NCBI GenBank assembly: GCA_021324825.1
Contig: JAJPII010000001.1
Coordinates: forward strand, 1 to 43,153
Length of the DNA stretch: 43,153 nucleotides
DNA from: Spartobacteria bacterium
Lineage (GTDB): Bacteria; Verrucomicrobiota; Verrucomicrobiia; Chthoniobacterales; Chthoniobacteraceae
Direction: 5' to 3'
Shown here piece by piece: positions 33,344 to 42,758 of the stretch. The notes under the pieces were generated by a model. It saw only the letters and a program-made list of their open reading frames with translations. It was not told the origin of the DNA and did not search any database. Position 1 is the stretch's first letter. Each line of letters begins with the position of its first letter. The translations under genes were made by a program, and so were the position numbers.

Positions 33344-36159
33344 TTTTTCTCGGGTTCGGGTGTCGCTTTCGGCGCGGGTTCGTAATCGCGCGAAAGTTGC
33401 TCGAAATAGTCCGCAACCGCGGGACGATAGGCTGGAGGGGCGAGATCGAGGCTCTGGTCGGTGAGCTGATATTGACGCCGCGAGGCCTGGGTTTTCGCCC
33501 GAAGCAACTTGATCACGCCCTCCAGGGCCGGATCCATTTGCGTGAAGACCTGCGCCAGCCGCCCCCGCGGCGCCCTGGAAGCGTTCCGCAACGCGTCGCG
33601 AATCGTCGCAAGTTCGCTCGATGACGGGAGCACCGCCGCGGCGTCCTGGGACCCTTCGCGCACCTCTTCGATGAGCTCCCTGGCAAATTGTTCCTCCATC
33701 GCCTTGGCATGCGGCCCGATCGGGGGGGCGCCGCTTGGATAGTTCGCACCCGAATTATCTCCGCTCGGCATCGGCGCGGGCGCCTTCTGCGTTTTGCCAT
33801 GGTCCGACGGCTCCGGCACGCCGGGACCGCTTAGACCCTCCGGGGAAGATTGCCGGCTGGTGTCGGCGGTGTCGGAACCCGCCCCCTGCCCCTTGCCGGG
33901 ACTCTCGTCAGGACCCGCGCCAGGCGCTTCACCGGGACTTTTGCCTGGCTTCGGCGCGCCCCCGGTTCCGTTCGGATTCGGGGTTGCGGACGGATTTCCT
34001 GGCGCGGGATTCAGCGTATTCGAAGCGAGGCGCCGCATGTTTACGCGCGCGCGCTCCAGGCGTTCGGCGACTCGCGCGATTTCCTCGGGCGATAGCGGCG
34101 CCGCCGGTTGCGCCGCGCGATCGGCCATTTTCTCGAGGCGGCCGGCTGCGTCCTCGGCGCGAGCGGTATCGCGCGGATTTTCGCGCAAGCGATCCAGCGC
34201 TTTTCGGAGGTCGGCCGCGGAAAGCTCCTTGGCCAGATCGTTCAACCGGGCCGCCTCCTTTGCGGATCCCGTCTCCTGTTGTTTTTGCGCGGCCTCCGCG
34301 AGCTTCGCGGCGGTCTCCCGGGCTTTTTTCGCGGCGTCTTCAGCCTGCTCCTTGGAGGCTTGCCCGGAGTTTTGCGCGGGCGCGGCGCGGGCCTCTTCGG
34401 AGGCGCTGTTCAATACGGTGAGGGCGTCGGCGAGCTGGTCTTTGGCCTGCTCTTCGCCGGCCCTGTTCATCGCGTCGGAGGCGAGGCGCAACTCCCGCGC
34501 GGCGCTTGCCGCGGGCTCCCTCGCGGCGGGCGCGTCCGTCGCGTCGAGTTGCTTCAAAGCGTCTCGCGCCAGGTCGCGCCCCTGTTCGAGGTGTTGGGTG
34601 ACTTCGGGCACGAAGGCCTGCCCGTTCAGCAGCGCGCCGATGCGCTGGCTGATCTGCGTCTGCCGTTCCGCGAGCGTGCCTTCGATCTTGTTCTTATCCG
34701 GCTTGTCGCCGGGAGCCGGCGTTGGAAGCGCCGCGGCGTCGGGCTTGGAAAGGTCATCCGCGAGCCGCGCCTGCTCCTTCACGAGCAGTTCCAACTCGCC
34801 CGCCAGGGTCTTGAAGCGCTGCTTCAATTCCAGTTCCTTATTGTCCTTGAACGGGTCGCTGAAGTTCTTCGGGCCGGGCCTGACGCTGCCGCCTTTCGCA
34901 ATTTCCTTGATGAAAAACTTCTCGACCTCGGTGATGAGTCCGAGCGCCTTGCCTTGCGGCCGAACGGCGGGCTGGTTTTGCGCCGCAAGAATTTTTTCCG
35001 AGGAGTCGGCCATGAGCGGTTTCGCCTGCGAGATGAGATTCACTATCTCGGCGGGCACGCCGAGTTGGATGAACCGCTGGATCACTTCACCGGTCTTTTG
35101 TCCGAGGATGCCTTGTTCATTGCCCACCCGCGCATTCTCAATCCTCCAGTCGGCGCCGTCGTGGGAGATGTCCGCGTGGGCGAGGAGAAAGTTCTCTTTG
35201 ATCAACCGAAGCTGCGCGGCTTTGAGCGCCGTGATCAAATCGACAGCCGGATTCGCGGTTCCGCCGCCCGGCCTCTCGCGCACGTCGTCGCGAAACGGTT
35301 TTACCTGCACGAACTGCACGGGCGAAGCGGTCTGCGGAAGCCGGCGCGGGTCGATGCGTTGCGCGCGCAGGTAATACGAAACCATATCGTAAGGCTGCAC
35401 GTCGAGCTGGTCGAGATAGAGGGAGGCTTGAATCCCGTGTTTACCCGCCGTTTTCAACTCATCGAGCGAAATCGGGATGCTGGGACGCGGCTCGCCGTTG
35501 ACTTCCGTCTCGAGCACGAGATCGCGCAGGCCGCCGGTGGAGTCCGCCACGGCCTCGAGCGGGACTTCCTCGATCGGCGCGGCTTTGGTTTCGGACTGCG
35601 GTCTCTTCCATGTGATGGACGCTTTGGGAGTCGAAACGGGCGGCGGCGGCGAAGGCTGGGCGGCTATGGCTTTTTGCGGGCGAATCCACGGGCGCGTCCA
35701 GCTCACGAGCGCCGCGAAATGCAAAAGCGCGAGCAGCACGACGAGCGCGATCAATGCGAAGAGCGGTATGCCGCGCGAACGAATCGGCGCCGCATCGAGG
35801 AACGCAGCCGTCTCCTCGCGTTGCGCGCGCGCCAGGGCGCCGGTCTCTTCCCGCAAGGCGGTGGCCGTCTCGATCCGGCTTTTTGCCGCGAGCCGCTTGT
35901 CGAGTTTCCGGGCGCTGTGGAGCAGGCTCTTTCGACGGAATATCCATGTGCCGGTCGCGGCGAGAAGCGTGGCGGCCATCCCCGCCAGCCACCATTTCGC
36001 GAGGCTTTCCCATTTCTCGACGCGCGTCCACGACGGATGCAAGCGCCAGTCGATGACGAGCGTTGCGGCGAAGCCGGCGGCTGCAATGCCGAGGGGCCAG
36101 GAAAGGCGCATCCAGCGGTTGTGTTGTCGAAGCAGATGTTCGGCGGAGGCTTGGTTCAT
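33340..36159 (-). CDS. Large membrane protein with coiled coils (DUF4175-like)
   Basis: A 939-residue protein. Three N-terminal membrane segments lie within the first about 165 residues (for example WPLGIAAAGFAATLVIDW and IPLFALIALVVLLALLHF). A beta-rich section and a long charged helical region follow, rich in Ala, Glu, Lys and Gln (EQAKDQLADALTVLNSASEE), likely coiled coil. Next is a low-complexity Pro/Gly/Ser-rich linker (about 700-800), then a C-terminal helical part. Layout recalls the DUF4175 family often found in MoxR operons, but I cannot confirm membership. ATG 36159, 1 nt after the previous stop, is chosen over an upstream start at 36264 inside the preceding gene. The 3' end overlaps the VWA gene by 4 nt. 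Confidence 0.82.
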   Translation of the reverse strand: MNQASAEHLLRQHNRWMRLSWPLGIAAAGFAATLVIDWRLHPSWTRVEKWESLAKWWLAGMAATLLAATGTWIFRRKSLLHSARKLDKRLAAKSRIETATALREETGALARAQREETAAFLDAAPIRSRGIPLFALIALVVLLALLHFAALVSWTRPWIRPQKAIAAQPSPPPPVSTPKASITWKRPQSETKAAPIEEVPLEAVADSTGGLRDLVLETEVNGEPRPSIPISLDELKTAGKHGIQASLYLDQLDVQPYDMVSYYLRAQRIDPRRLPQTASPVQFVQVKPFRDDVRERPGGGTANPAVDLITALKAAQLRLIKENFLLAHADISHDGADWRIENARVGNEQGILGQKTGEVIQRFIQLGVPAEIVNLISQAKPLMADSSEKILAAQNQPAVRPQGKALGLITEVEKFFIKEIAKGGSVRPGPKNFSDPFKDNKELELKQRFKTLAGELELLVKEQARLADDLSKPDAAALPTPAPGDKPDKNKIEGTLAERQTQISQRIGALLNGQAFVPEVTQHLEQGRDLARDALKQLDATDAPAAREPAASAARELRLASDAMNRAGEEQAKDQLADALTVLNSASEEARAAPAQNSGQASKEQAEDAAKKARETAAKLAEAAQKQQETGSAKEAARLNDLAKELSAADLRKALDRLRENPRDTARAEDAAGRLEKMADRAAQPAAPLSPEEIARVAERLERARVNMRRLASNTLNPAPGNPSATPNPNGTGGAPKPGKSPGEAPGAGPDESPGKGQGAGSDTADTSRQSSPEGLSGPGVPEPSDHGKTQKAPAPMPSGDNSGANYPSGAPPIGPHAKAMEEQFARELIEEVREGSQDAAAVLPSSSELATIRDALRNASRAPRGRLAQVFTQMDPALEGVIKLLRAKTQASRRQYQLTDQSLDLAPPAYRPAVADYFEQLSRDYEPAPKATPEPEKK

Positions 36160-36160
36160 T

Positions 36161-38104
36161 TTACATGGCGGTTCGGTTCGCGAGGCTGAGTTCGGCGAGA
36201 ATGGCGGCGCCGCAGAACGCAAGCGCCCACCACCAGAGGCGCTGCTGATTTTCCGCGGCCTCATCGCTGAGACGCGGCGCGGCGGCTGCGGTTTCGATAC
36301 GGGTGGGCGCGCCTTTGGTTTCCAGCGTCGCGAACTGTTCCGGGTTCGGCCACGGGGTCAGGTCGGACTCCTCCGGCTGGATGTTGACGGCAAAAATCTT
36401 GCGCGCGGACCCCGAGGCGAATTCGTAAAGCCCGGGCGTCTCGACCCGAACGCCGCCGCTCACGCCACGCTCCGGCTGCGGCGCGGGTCCGTCCAGCGCG
36501 CGCCATTTGCCGGCGCCCGGCAGCGGAATCGTATCGCCGATGCGCCAGTCCTTGCGCGAGGAGATGAAGGATCCCAGCCAGCGGACGGCCTGGTGCGCAA
36601 ATGGCACAAACGACGCGCGCGCCGGCCAGTCGGTCGCCTCGCGATCGAACAGAAATCCCGAGAGCAATACGCGCCGTCCGCGCCCGCTCCATTCCGCCAG
36701 GGCGATTTTCCCGTCGGGCCAGTTCGCGAGCGGCACGAGGGTGTCGCCGGAGAGATCGAAGCCCCGGTAAAACTCCACGTCGAGAAGCGGCAGCAAGCTC
36801 TGGCCCGCGAAAGCCGCGAGGATCGGATGCTCCGGATCCCAGTCGCGCAAATGCGTCGCGCCATCGTTGGCAACCCGCTCCGTGACTTGAACGCCCCGGC
36901 CTTTCAGCCACGCGATTTGCTCGGGGGAACCGTTCACAAAAATCCAAAGCGGCCCGCCCGCATCGACGAATTTGTCGAGTCGATCGACTCGCGGCGCGCG
37001 AAAGGCGGACGCGGTGCGCGCGATGAGAACCGATGCCGGCGGCCACGCCTTTTCCGGCAGCGGTGAAACTTTAAAACCTCCGTCGCCGAGCCTTTGCGTC
37101 GCGAGGAGGGCGTGTAATAGAAAGTCCGGGCCGGTGACGGTGTCGAGCAGCACCTCGCCGGCGCCCGCGGAACGCGCCGGGACGATCCACGCGGAATCGT
37201 CGGCCGGCAAATCATCCGGATCGAGCGAAACGCGCAATCCATCGGCGTCCTTCGGCCACGCGAATGGCAGGTCGATTTCGTTGTCGCCCGCGACCAGTGA
37301 GATTTTTCGCTCGAGCAAAATGCGCTTTCCCGCGCGCACGGTAATTTGCCGCATGTCCCGCGGGGGGGCGAAAAGCCGCACCGTGGCGCTGATTCCTTCA
37401 TGCGGCGCAGGGTTGTTTTTGAGCGCGACGACGGCGGCCTGGCGTTTCGGCGCCGGCGCGGTTTCGGCGAGGCGGATGTTCACACCGGCGGGAAGCGCGT
37501 TGGTCATCTCGGCGCCGAGCCAGCCTGCGCGCTGTTCATCGGCCATCCAGACGAGCGTTTTTTCGGCGGCCTGGCTGGCCGCGAGCGTTTCCCCGGCCAC
37601 GCGCAATGCATTCTCGTAGTGTGTCTTGTCAAAACCGGGCCGCGCGTTTTGCAACGCGGAGCGGACGCGCGCGAGATCGTCGGTCATCGGCGCGAGCCAC
37701 GTGGGCGAAGGTTCCATCAAGAGCAGCGCCGCTTCATCGCCCGTTGTGAGTTCGTCGAGTTGCTCGAGCGCCCAGCGGACTCTTGCATCCCATCGTCCAT
37801 TTGTCCGCATGCTCATGGAATTGTCGACGGCGACGACCATGGCCCGCCGATGGTTCGCCGCCGCATCGTTCCAGAACGGACGCGCGAAAGCGGCGGCGAG
37901 AAGAGCGATGACCAGGCAGCGGAGAAGCAATGTGACCCAGCGCCTCAGCCGGTGGCGGCGCGTGTCGCGGATCGCCGACTCGCCGAGAAAACGAAGCGAG
38001 GGAAACCGCACGGCGGTCTTTGGTTTGCTCCGCAGGAAGTGCAGCAGGACCGGCAGGCCTATGAGCGCGCTTGCGGCGAAAAACCCGGGAAAGAGCCAGT
38101 TCAT
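36161..38104 (-). CDS. BatA-type VWA membrane protein
   Basis: A 647-residue protein beginning with the BatA N-terminal domain (FPGFFAASALIGLPVLLHFL, then RHRLRRWVTLLLRCLVIALL), giving two membrane helices. A VWA domain follows, with Asp94-x-Ser96-x-Ser98 in VAVDNSMSM. The middle is periplasmic and beta-rich, with an amidotransferase-like stretch (WIFVNGSPEQIAWLKGRG), and the C-terminus has a last helix (LWWWALAFCGAAILAEL). This is the aerotolerance/BatA-like layout. Its ATG overlaps the DUF58 stop by 4 nt, and its stop lies 1 nt before the next ATG. It is expected to bind divalent metal and protein partners at the cytoplasmic membrane. Confidence 0.9.
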   Translation of the reverse strand: MNWLFPGFFAASALIGLPVLLHFLRSKPKTAVRFPSLRFLGESAIRDTRRHRLRRWVTLLLRCLVIALLAAAFARPFWNDAAANHRRAMVVAVDNSMSMRTNGRWDARVRWALEQLDELTTGDEAALLLMEPSPTWLAPMTDDLARVRSALQNARPGFDKTHYENALRVAGETLAASQAAEKTLVWMADEQRAGWLGAEMTNALPAGVNIRLAETAPAPKRQAAVVALKNNPAPHEGISATVRLFAPPRDMRQITVRAGKRILLERKISLVAGDNEIDLPFAWPKDADGLRVSLDPDDLPADDSAWIVPARSAGAGEVLLDTVTGPDFLLHALLATQRLGDGGFKVSPLPEKAWPPASVLIARTASAFRAPRVDRLDKFVDAGGPLWIFVNGSPEQIAWLKGRGVQVTERVANDGATHLRDWDPEHPILAAFAGQSLLPLLDVEFYRGFDLSGDTLVPLANWPDGKIALAEWSGRGRRVLLSGFLFDREATDWPARASFVPFAHQAVRWLGSFISSRKDWRIGDTIPLPGAGKWRALDGPAPQPERGVSGGVRVETPGLYEFASGSARKIFAVNIQPEESDLTPWPNPEQFATLETKGAPTRIETAAAAPRLSDEAAENQQRLWWWALAFCGAAILAELSLANRTAM

Positions 38105-39063
38105 GGCCTGTGCTCCCGCTGGACGAGGTAGCGCGTCAGCATTTCGAGCGGGGCGCGGTCCGTGCGCAGCCGCACCACTTCGCCGCCCGCGCCATGAAAC
38201 AACTCGTCAAGATCCGAGCAAAATTCAGCGAACCGCTTGAGGTAGCCCTGTCGCACGGAAGGCGCGTCGAGTTTCAACCGCCGGCCGCTCTCGGAGTCGA
38301 TGAATGTTCCGGCTTCGTCGAGGTCGAAGTCAATCTCGATGGGGTCCAGCACATGCAGGCCTATGACTTCATGATGGTCATAGCGAAGCCTGCGCATCGC
38401 CGGCTCCAGCGCCGGGATATCTTCGTAAAAATCACTCGCGACCACGACCATCGAACGCGGCGGGATGACTTCCGCGAGATCGCCCAGCGCTTTGGAAAGC
38501 GAGGTTTGCCCCCCCGGAGCCACCGTCTCCAGCTTGCCCACAAACAAGCGCCAGTGCGGCGCCGAAGACCGCGCGCGCAGAAATTCCTTCAACTCCACGC
38601 CGATAATCCCGAGCCCGAACGCGTCGCCCTGCCGTTGCGCGAGCAGCGCGAGAGCCGCCAGCGCGATGCGGGCGAATTCGATCTTCGGCAGCACCGCCGG
38701 GCGCGACCGGAAAGCCATGGAACCGCTCGAGTCGAGTACGAGAAAAACGCGAAGTTGCGTTTCGTCTTCGTATTGCTTTACGTGCAACCGCTCGGTCCGG
38801 CCATAGAGCCGCCAATCCACGCGGCGCAGGTCATCGCCGGGCTGGTAATCGCGATACTCCGCAAATTCGACTGACGAACCTTTCCTCGGGCTGCGATGCC
38901 GCCCGCTTAGAAACCCTTCCACCATGTAGCGCGCCTGCAACGTCAGCGACGGCAACTCCGCCAGCAACCGCAAATCAAGCGGCGGCAGGGCGTTGGCCGC
39001 GCCCGACGAGGTGCGCCGGGGAAGCGGCGGCGGGCTTTTCGGAAGCGGAGGTCGCCCGATCAT
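38101..39063 (-). CDS. DUF58 family protein
   Basis: A 320-residue soluble protein of the DUF58 family. It has the family block EYRDYQPGDDLRRVDWRLYG (about 69-88) and a VWA-like metal site Asp111-x-Ser113-x-Ser115 in LVLDSSGSMAF. No membrane helix is seen. DUF58 genes almost always follow a moxR gene, and the encoded proteins are thought to act as adaptors for the ATPase. Here the ATG overlaps the MoxR stop by 4 nt and the stop overlaps the BatA-type ATG by 4 nt. Confidence 0.93.
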   Translation of the reverse strand: MIGRPPLPKSPPPLPRRTSSGAANALPPLDLRLLAELPSLTLQARYMVEGFLSGRHRSPRKGSSVEFAEYRDYQPGDDLRRVDWRLYGRTERLHVKQYEDETQLRVFLVLDSSGSMAFRSRPAVLPKIEFARIALAALALLAQRQGDAFGLGIIGVELKEFLRARSSAPHWRLFVGKLETVAPGGQTSLSKALGDLAEVIPPRSMVVVASDFYEDIPALEPAMRRLRYDHHEVIGLHVLDPIEIDFDLDEAGTFIDSESGRRLKLDAPSVRQGYLKRFAEFCSDLDELFHGAGGEVVRLRTDRAPLEMLTRYLVQREHRP

Positions 39064-40085
39064 CCTATTTTTTGCGCGAGGCGGTCGATGATCATATCGA
39101 CCGTCTGGTTATCCGCTTCGGCCCGGTAGTTCGTGATCAGGCGATGCCGCAGCACGAGCTTGGACGCGCGCTGGATGTCTTCCTTCGCGACGTTGAACCG
39201 GCCGTCGAGAACGGCGAACGCTTTTCCCGCGAGCGCGAGATATTGCGACGCTCGAGGCCCGGCGCCCCATTGCACATAGCGTTTGATGAAGTCCGGCGCG
39301 TTCACGCCGTTCGGGCGCGTCGCCTGCACGAGAGTGACGGCGAACTCCGCGACCGATTGCGGAACCGGCACCTGGCGGACCGTGCGTTGCAAAGCCAGCA
39401 TTTCTTCGCCAGTCCAGACCTTTTGCAACGGCTGCACCGCGTCGGCGGTGGTTTCAAGAAGGATGCGGACTTCCTCGGCGTACGACGGATAGTCGACGCG
39501 CAGATTGAACATGAAGCGGTCGAGTTGCGCCTCGGGCAGCGTATACGTGCCTTCCTGCTCGATCGGATTTTGCGTTGCGAGGACGAAGAACGGGGATGGC
39601 AAATCGTAGCTGCGCCCCGCGACCGTGACGCGCCGTTCCTGCATCGCCTCGAGCAACGCCGCCTGCGTCTTGGGCGGGGTGCGGTTGATTTCATCCGCAA
39701 GGAGCAGGCTCGCGAAAATCGGCCCCTGGATGAAGCGGAACAGCCGCTTGCCATCCGCCGTGTCCTCGATGATCTCGGCGCCCGTGATGTCGCTCGGCAT
39801 CAGGTCCGGCGTGAATTGAATGCGCTGAAAGGGGAGGTCGAGAATCTCCGCGAGGCTGCGCACGAGCAGCGTCTTCGCGAGCCCGGGCACGCCGATCATC
39901 AGCACGTGGCCCTGCACCGCGAGCGCGACGAACAAATCCAGGATGACCTCGTCCTGGCCGATGATGCGCTTGCCGAGTTCGGCGGCGAGTTGCCGGTAGC
40001 GCGCCGGCGCAGTGCGCAGCAACTCCACATCCGCGTCGGAGGTTGCGTGGGTGGGGATGGGCGGAACTGCGGGCATTTGGCTCAT
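39060..40085 (-). CDS. MoxR-family AAA+ ATPase
   Basis: A 341-residue AAA+ ATPase. Walker A is GVPGLAKT at 65-72, Walker B is LLLADEINR followed by KTQAALLEAMQER, and sensor 1 is LATQNPIEQEGTYTLPEAQ. This is the MoxR subfamily, whose members act as chaperones that help assemble or activate metal-containing or envelope proteins together with VWA partners. The ATG at 40085 overlaps the stop of the upstream transglutaminase gene by 4 nt, which decides it over in-frame starts at 40121 and 40076. It sits second in the operon and is expected to drive the VWA proteins encoded downstream. Confidence 0.94.
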   Translation of the reverse strand: MSQMPAVPPIPTHATSDADVELLRTAPARYRQLAAELGKRIIGQDEVILDLFVALAVQGHVLMIGVPGLAKTLLVRSLAEILDLPFQRIQFTPDLMPSDITGAEIIEDTADGKRLFRFIQGPIFASLLLADEINRTPPKTQAALLEAMQERRVTVAGRSYDLPSPFFVLATQNPIEQEGTYTLPEAQLDRFMFNLRVDYPSYAEEVRILLETTADAVQPLQKVWTGEEMLALQRTVRQVPVPQSVAEFAVTLVQATRPNGVNAPDFIKRYVQWGAGPRASQYLALAGKAFAVLDGRFNVAKEDIQRASKLVLRHRLITNYRAEADNQTVDMIIDRLAQKIG

Positions 40086-42712
40086 AGGTTTATTTTCCAA
40101 TTGGCAAGCGCCGCGTTCCATCCGCGGATCGCACGGCGAAGCGGGACATAGTCGGCGGCGCGAACAGTCGGGTTCGGCATCTCCAACCGCGCGGTGCGAA
40201 GAACGGTGCGCCCGTCAATGCGCTCCCACGTGACGCTCATCTTTTCTCCCGCCGCTTCCGACCGCCACGGCTCGGGCAATGTCTCCGGCGCCGCGGCCGA
40301 GTAACGCAGCCGCAGATTTTGCGTGAGCGCGAAAGGCTGCCCGTCATTGAGCCTCAGAGGGCGGTCGCGTTCCGGCGCGCTAAAAATCTCCAGCCCGGAA
40401 GCGTCAATGCGCGGCCACCCGCCCCCCGGCGCCGAGACCGAGACGTCGGCGCGAACCTCGACGCCTTCGCGCGACGCGCTGACGCCGCTCACGGTTCCAT
40501 TTGCAAAATCTCCCGCCTGCCAGAGTTCCGCGAGCATCCGGTAGATTTCTTCCCTGCGTTGCATCGGGGTCAATTCGCGGAACAGGCGGCGCAGAGTGTC
40601 ATCGGCCAGCCCGGTCGTCCGGCGGTGGAAAATGCCTTTCCATGAATCCTCCGCCTCCTGTTGCAGCTCCCATTCATCGCGGATCTCCGTAACCGCCCCC
40701 GTCCTTTCCGCCACCGTTTTGAATTCCGCTTTATCCTTGCCGAAGACCAAAGCGGCGAGGCCAAAATCGCCCGGCGGCAGGAATCCAAACGGCGTCACGC
40801 CATCGGTCGAGTCAAGCCATAGACCGTCCGGCTGTCCCGCCTCCGGCGCATTGGGCACGTAAGCGATGGCGTGATTGAACTGCCAGCTCGGGAAACGGAC
40901 GTCGGTGAACGAACCGCGATTCAGCAGCACGAAATTCGCCGCGATGCCCTGGCTGCGCAAGAGCGCCACGAGCAGGTTCGCCTTGTCCTTGCAATCGCCG
41001 TAACGGTTCGCGAGCACCTGCGCCGGAGTGCGTGGACGGAAACCCTGCACGCCGATCTCGATGGCGATGTATCGCAGCGCGGAGACGAATTCGTAGTCCC
41101 GCCGGATTTTCTCCAGCCGCGATCCCGCGCCATCCGCGAGTTGGGCCGCCATCCTGGCGACGGTTTCGTCGGTCGCATCCGAACCTTCCGCGAGGCGGCG
41201 ATACCAGGCGGCAAACTCATCCCAGGAAGGAAGCGAACTGATCGAGACATAAGCCGCCCACTGTCGCCACGGCGGATCGCCCGGCAGCGATTCCATCGCG
41301 GGCAAAGCGCCAAGCTGCCAACGGAGGTCCCGCCGGCCATGTTCGAGCGACTCCGCGGGCGCCGTGGTGACATTGTTTAACGAAACGTGAAATGCCGGCT
41401 TTTCCGGCACGCGGATTTCAAGCTCGGTTTTGAGCGCGGGAACGTTGCGCTGCACCTGGATTTCTTCGGAGACGTGCGGCAGGGTGGGATTCAGGATTTC
41501 CCGCGTGTTAAAGCCCATCTCGATCACGCAACCGGCTCTCGCATTGGGCAAAAAGACCATCGCCTGCCCGCTCGATCCCTCCTCGGGGGTGATGGCCGCA
41601 AGCAACTTCGCCGGGTTGAAAACCGTCGCCGAGCCGTCCGGCTGGATCACGCGCGCCACTTCGAGCTTCGTCGTCACCGCCGGTGGCAATTGCGGAAAAA
41701 ACTGGTTCGCCCAGGCGGCCACCGCCTCGTCGCGCGCGACGAACACACGCCAGAATGTCCGTTGATCCGTCGTGCGGTCCTCCTCGACGGTGAAGCCAAG
41801 CCGCTGCTCAAGCACCAGAGCCGCGTGCCCGTCGGGATTCGGCGTGGCCCGCGCGGCGGCGATGATTTTTTTCGTCTCCGCGGTCGCCGGCTGCTGCTCC
41901 CATTCCTGATTCGGCTTTTGAATTTTCACCGTGATGTCCGACGCGGTGGGAAGCGATCCGGCCGGCGAAGAGCCCGACGGGGTTTCGTCCGCGGCGGACA
42001 TATTCACGCCGAAGGGCGGCTCCAGAATTTGACCCGAAACCGGATCCGCGAGGCGCGCGTGTTCCGATTGCGCAAGACTGGAGGTCTTATACTCCTCCTC
42101 GACGAGCGCCGAGGCGCGAGCGGCGATCCGCGCGAAAGAAGCCTTCGGATTCTCGGAAAACGCACTCACCCATTTGGCGGGAAATCGAGGAACATCGGCC
42201 TCGCCATCCTCCTTGGTCGCTGAAAGCACGGCGCGACGCGAATTCTGCAACGCCGGCAGAAACGCGCCGCTCTCGCTCGTGCCGACAAACACATACTGCC
42301 TGGCGGGAATCGCATCGAGAGCCGTCTTCAAATCCGACGCCGTAAGCCGCGGCCCGCTGACTTGAAACGCGGGTTCGTCGCCGTGAGACCTCCCGCCGAC
42401 GCCGTACAACACCAGCCAAAACTCGTCCTCCGCGGAGTCCGCCTTTGCAGCCCGCAGCTTTTGGAGCACTGCGTCGCGCGTCACCTTCTCATCAAGCACA
42501 TCCACGCGAACCGCGGGCACGCCGCGCTCGACCAGCAGCCGCTTCGTTTCCATGGCCAGCCGTTGAAATTCCTCCGCGTTTTCCGACGATCCGCTCAGAC
42601 CGGTGACAATCAAAGCGCGCGGAGCGGAATGGAGGGGGAAACCGAGGGCCAAGAAAGCCCCCAGGAACAGAGAAATCGTTCGTCTATCTAGCGTAAAAAT
42701 GCCCCGGGACAT
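40082..42712 (-). CDS. Exported pseudo-caspase / DUF3857 / transglutaminase fusion
   Basis: An 876-residue protein with a signal peptide (about 1-30). Residues 31-165 follow the layout of clan CD (caspase/C13) peptidases: PRALIVTGLSG, then the expected His position is Val105 in YGVGG and the expected Cys position is Ser146 in TSESG, so this domain should be inactive. A DUF3857-like beta region follows (about 300-480). The transglutaminase-like domain has Cys574 in NRYGDCKDK, His614 in FNHAIAY and Asp634 in LWLDSTDG, a complete triad. The C-terminus is beta-rich. It is the first gene of the MoxR operon, overlapping moxR by 4 nt. A periplasmic enzyme or binding protein serving that system is the natural inference. 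Confidence 0.85.
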   Translation of the reverse strand: MSRGIFTLDRRTISLFLGAFLALGFPLHSAPRALIVTGLSGSSENAEEFQRLAMETKRLLVERGVPAVRVDVLDEKVTRDAVLQKLRAAKADSAEDEFWLVLYGVGGRSHGDEPAFQVSGPRLTASDLKTALDAIPARQYVFVGTSESGAFLPALQNSRRAVLSATKEDGEADVPRFPAKWVSAFSENPKASFARIAARASALVEEEYKTSSLAQSEHARLADPVSGQILEPPFGVNMSAADETPSGSSPAGSLPTASDITVKIQKPNQEWEQQPATAETKKIIAAARATPNPDGHAALVLEQRLGFTVEEDRTTDQRTFWRVFVARDEAVAAWANQFFPQLPPAVTTKLEVARVIQPDGSATVFNPAKLLAAITPEEGSSGQAMVFLPNARAGCVIEMGFNTREILNPTLPHVSEEIQVQRNVPALKTELEIRVPEKPAFHVSLNNVTTAPAESLEHGRRDLRWQLGALPAMESLPGDPPWRQWAAYVSISSLPSWDEFAAWYRRLAEGSDATDETVARMAAQLADGAGSRLEKIRRDYEFVSALRYIAIEIGVQGFRPRTPAQVLANRYGDCKDKANLLVALLRSQGIAANFVLLNRGSFTDVRFPSWQFNHAIAYVPNAPEAGQPDGLWLDSTDGVTPFGFLPPGDFGLAALVFGKDKAEFKTVAERTGAVTEIRDEWELQQEAEDSWKGIFHRRTTGLADDTLRRLFRELTPMQRREEIYRMLAELWQAGDFANGTVSGVSASREGVEVRADVSVSAPGGGWPRIDASGLEIFSAPERDRPLRLNDGQPFALTQNLRLRYSAAAPETLPEPWRSEAAGEKMSVTWERIDGRTVLRTARLEMPNPTVRAADYVPLRRAIRGWNAALANWKINL

Positions 42713-42758
42713 ACCGCTTTGACATTATCACTCCCGTAAAACTAAGAAAGCGGCCTTT

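Noticed and set aside
42713..42735. GATAAT box just upstream of the first gene of the MoxR operon
   Set aside because: It is too close to the ATG to leave a leader with a ribosome-binding site, and no -35 match is found upstream.
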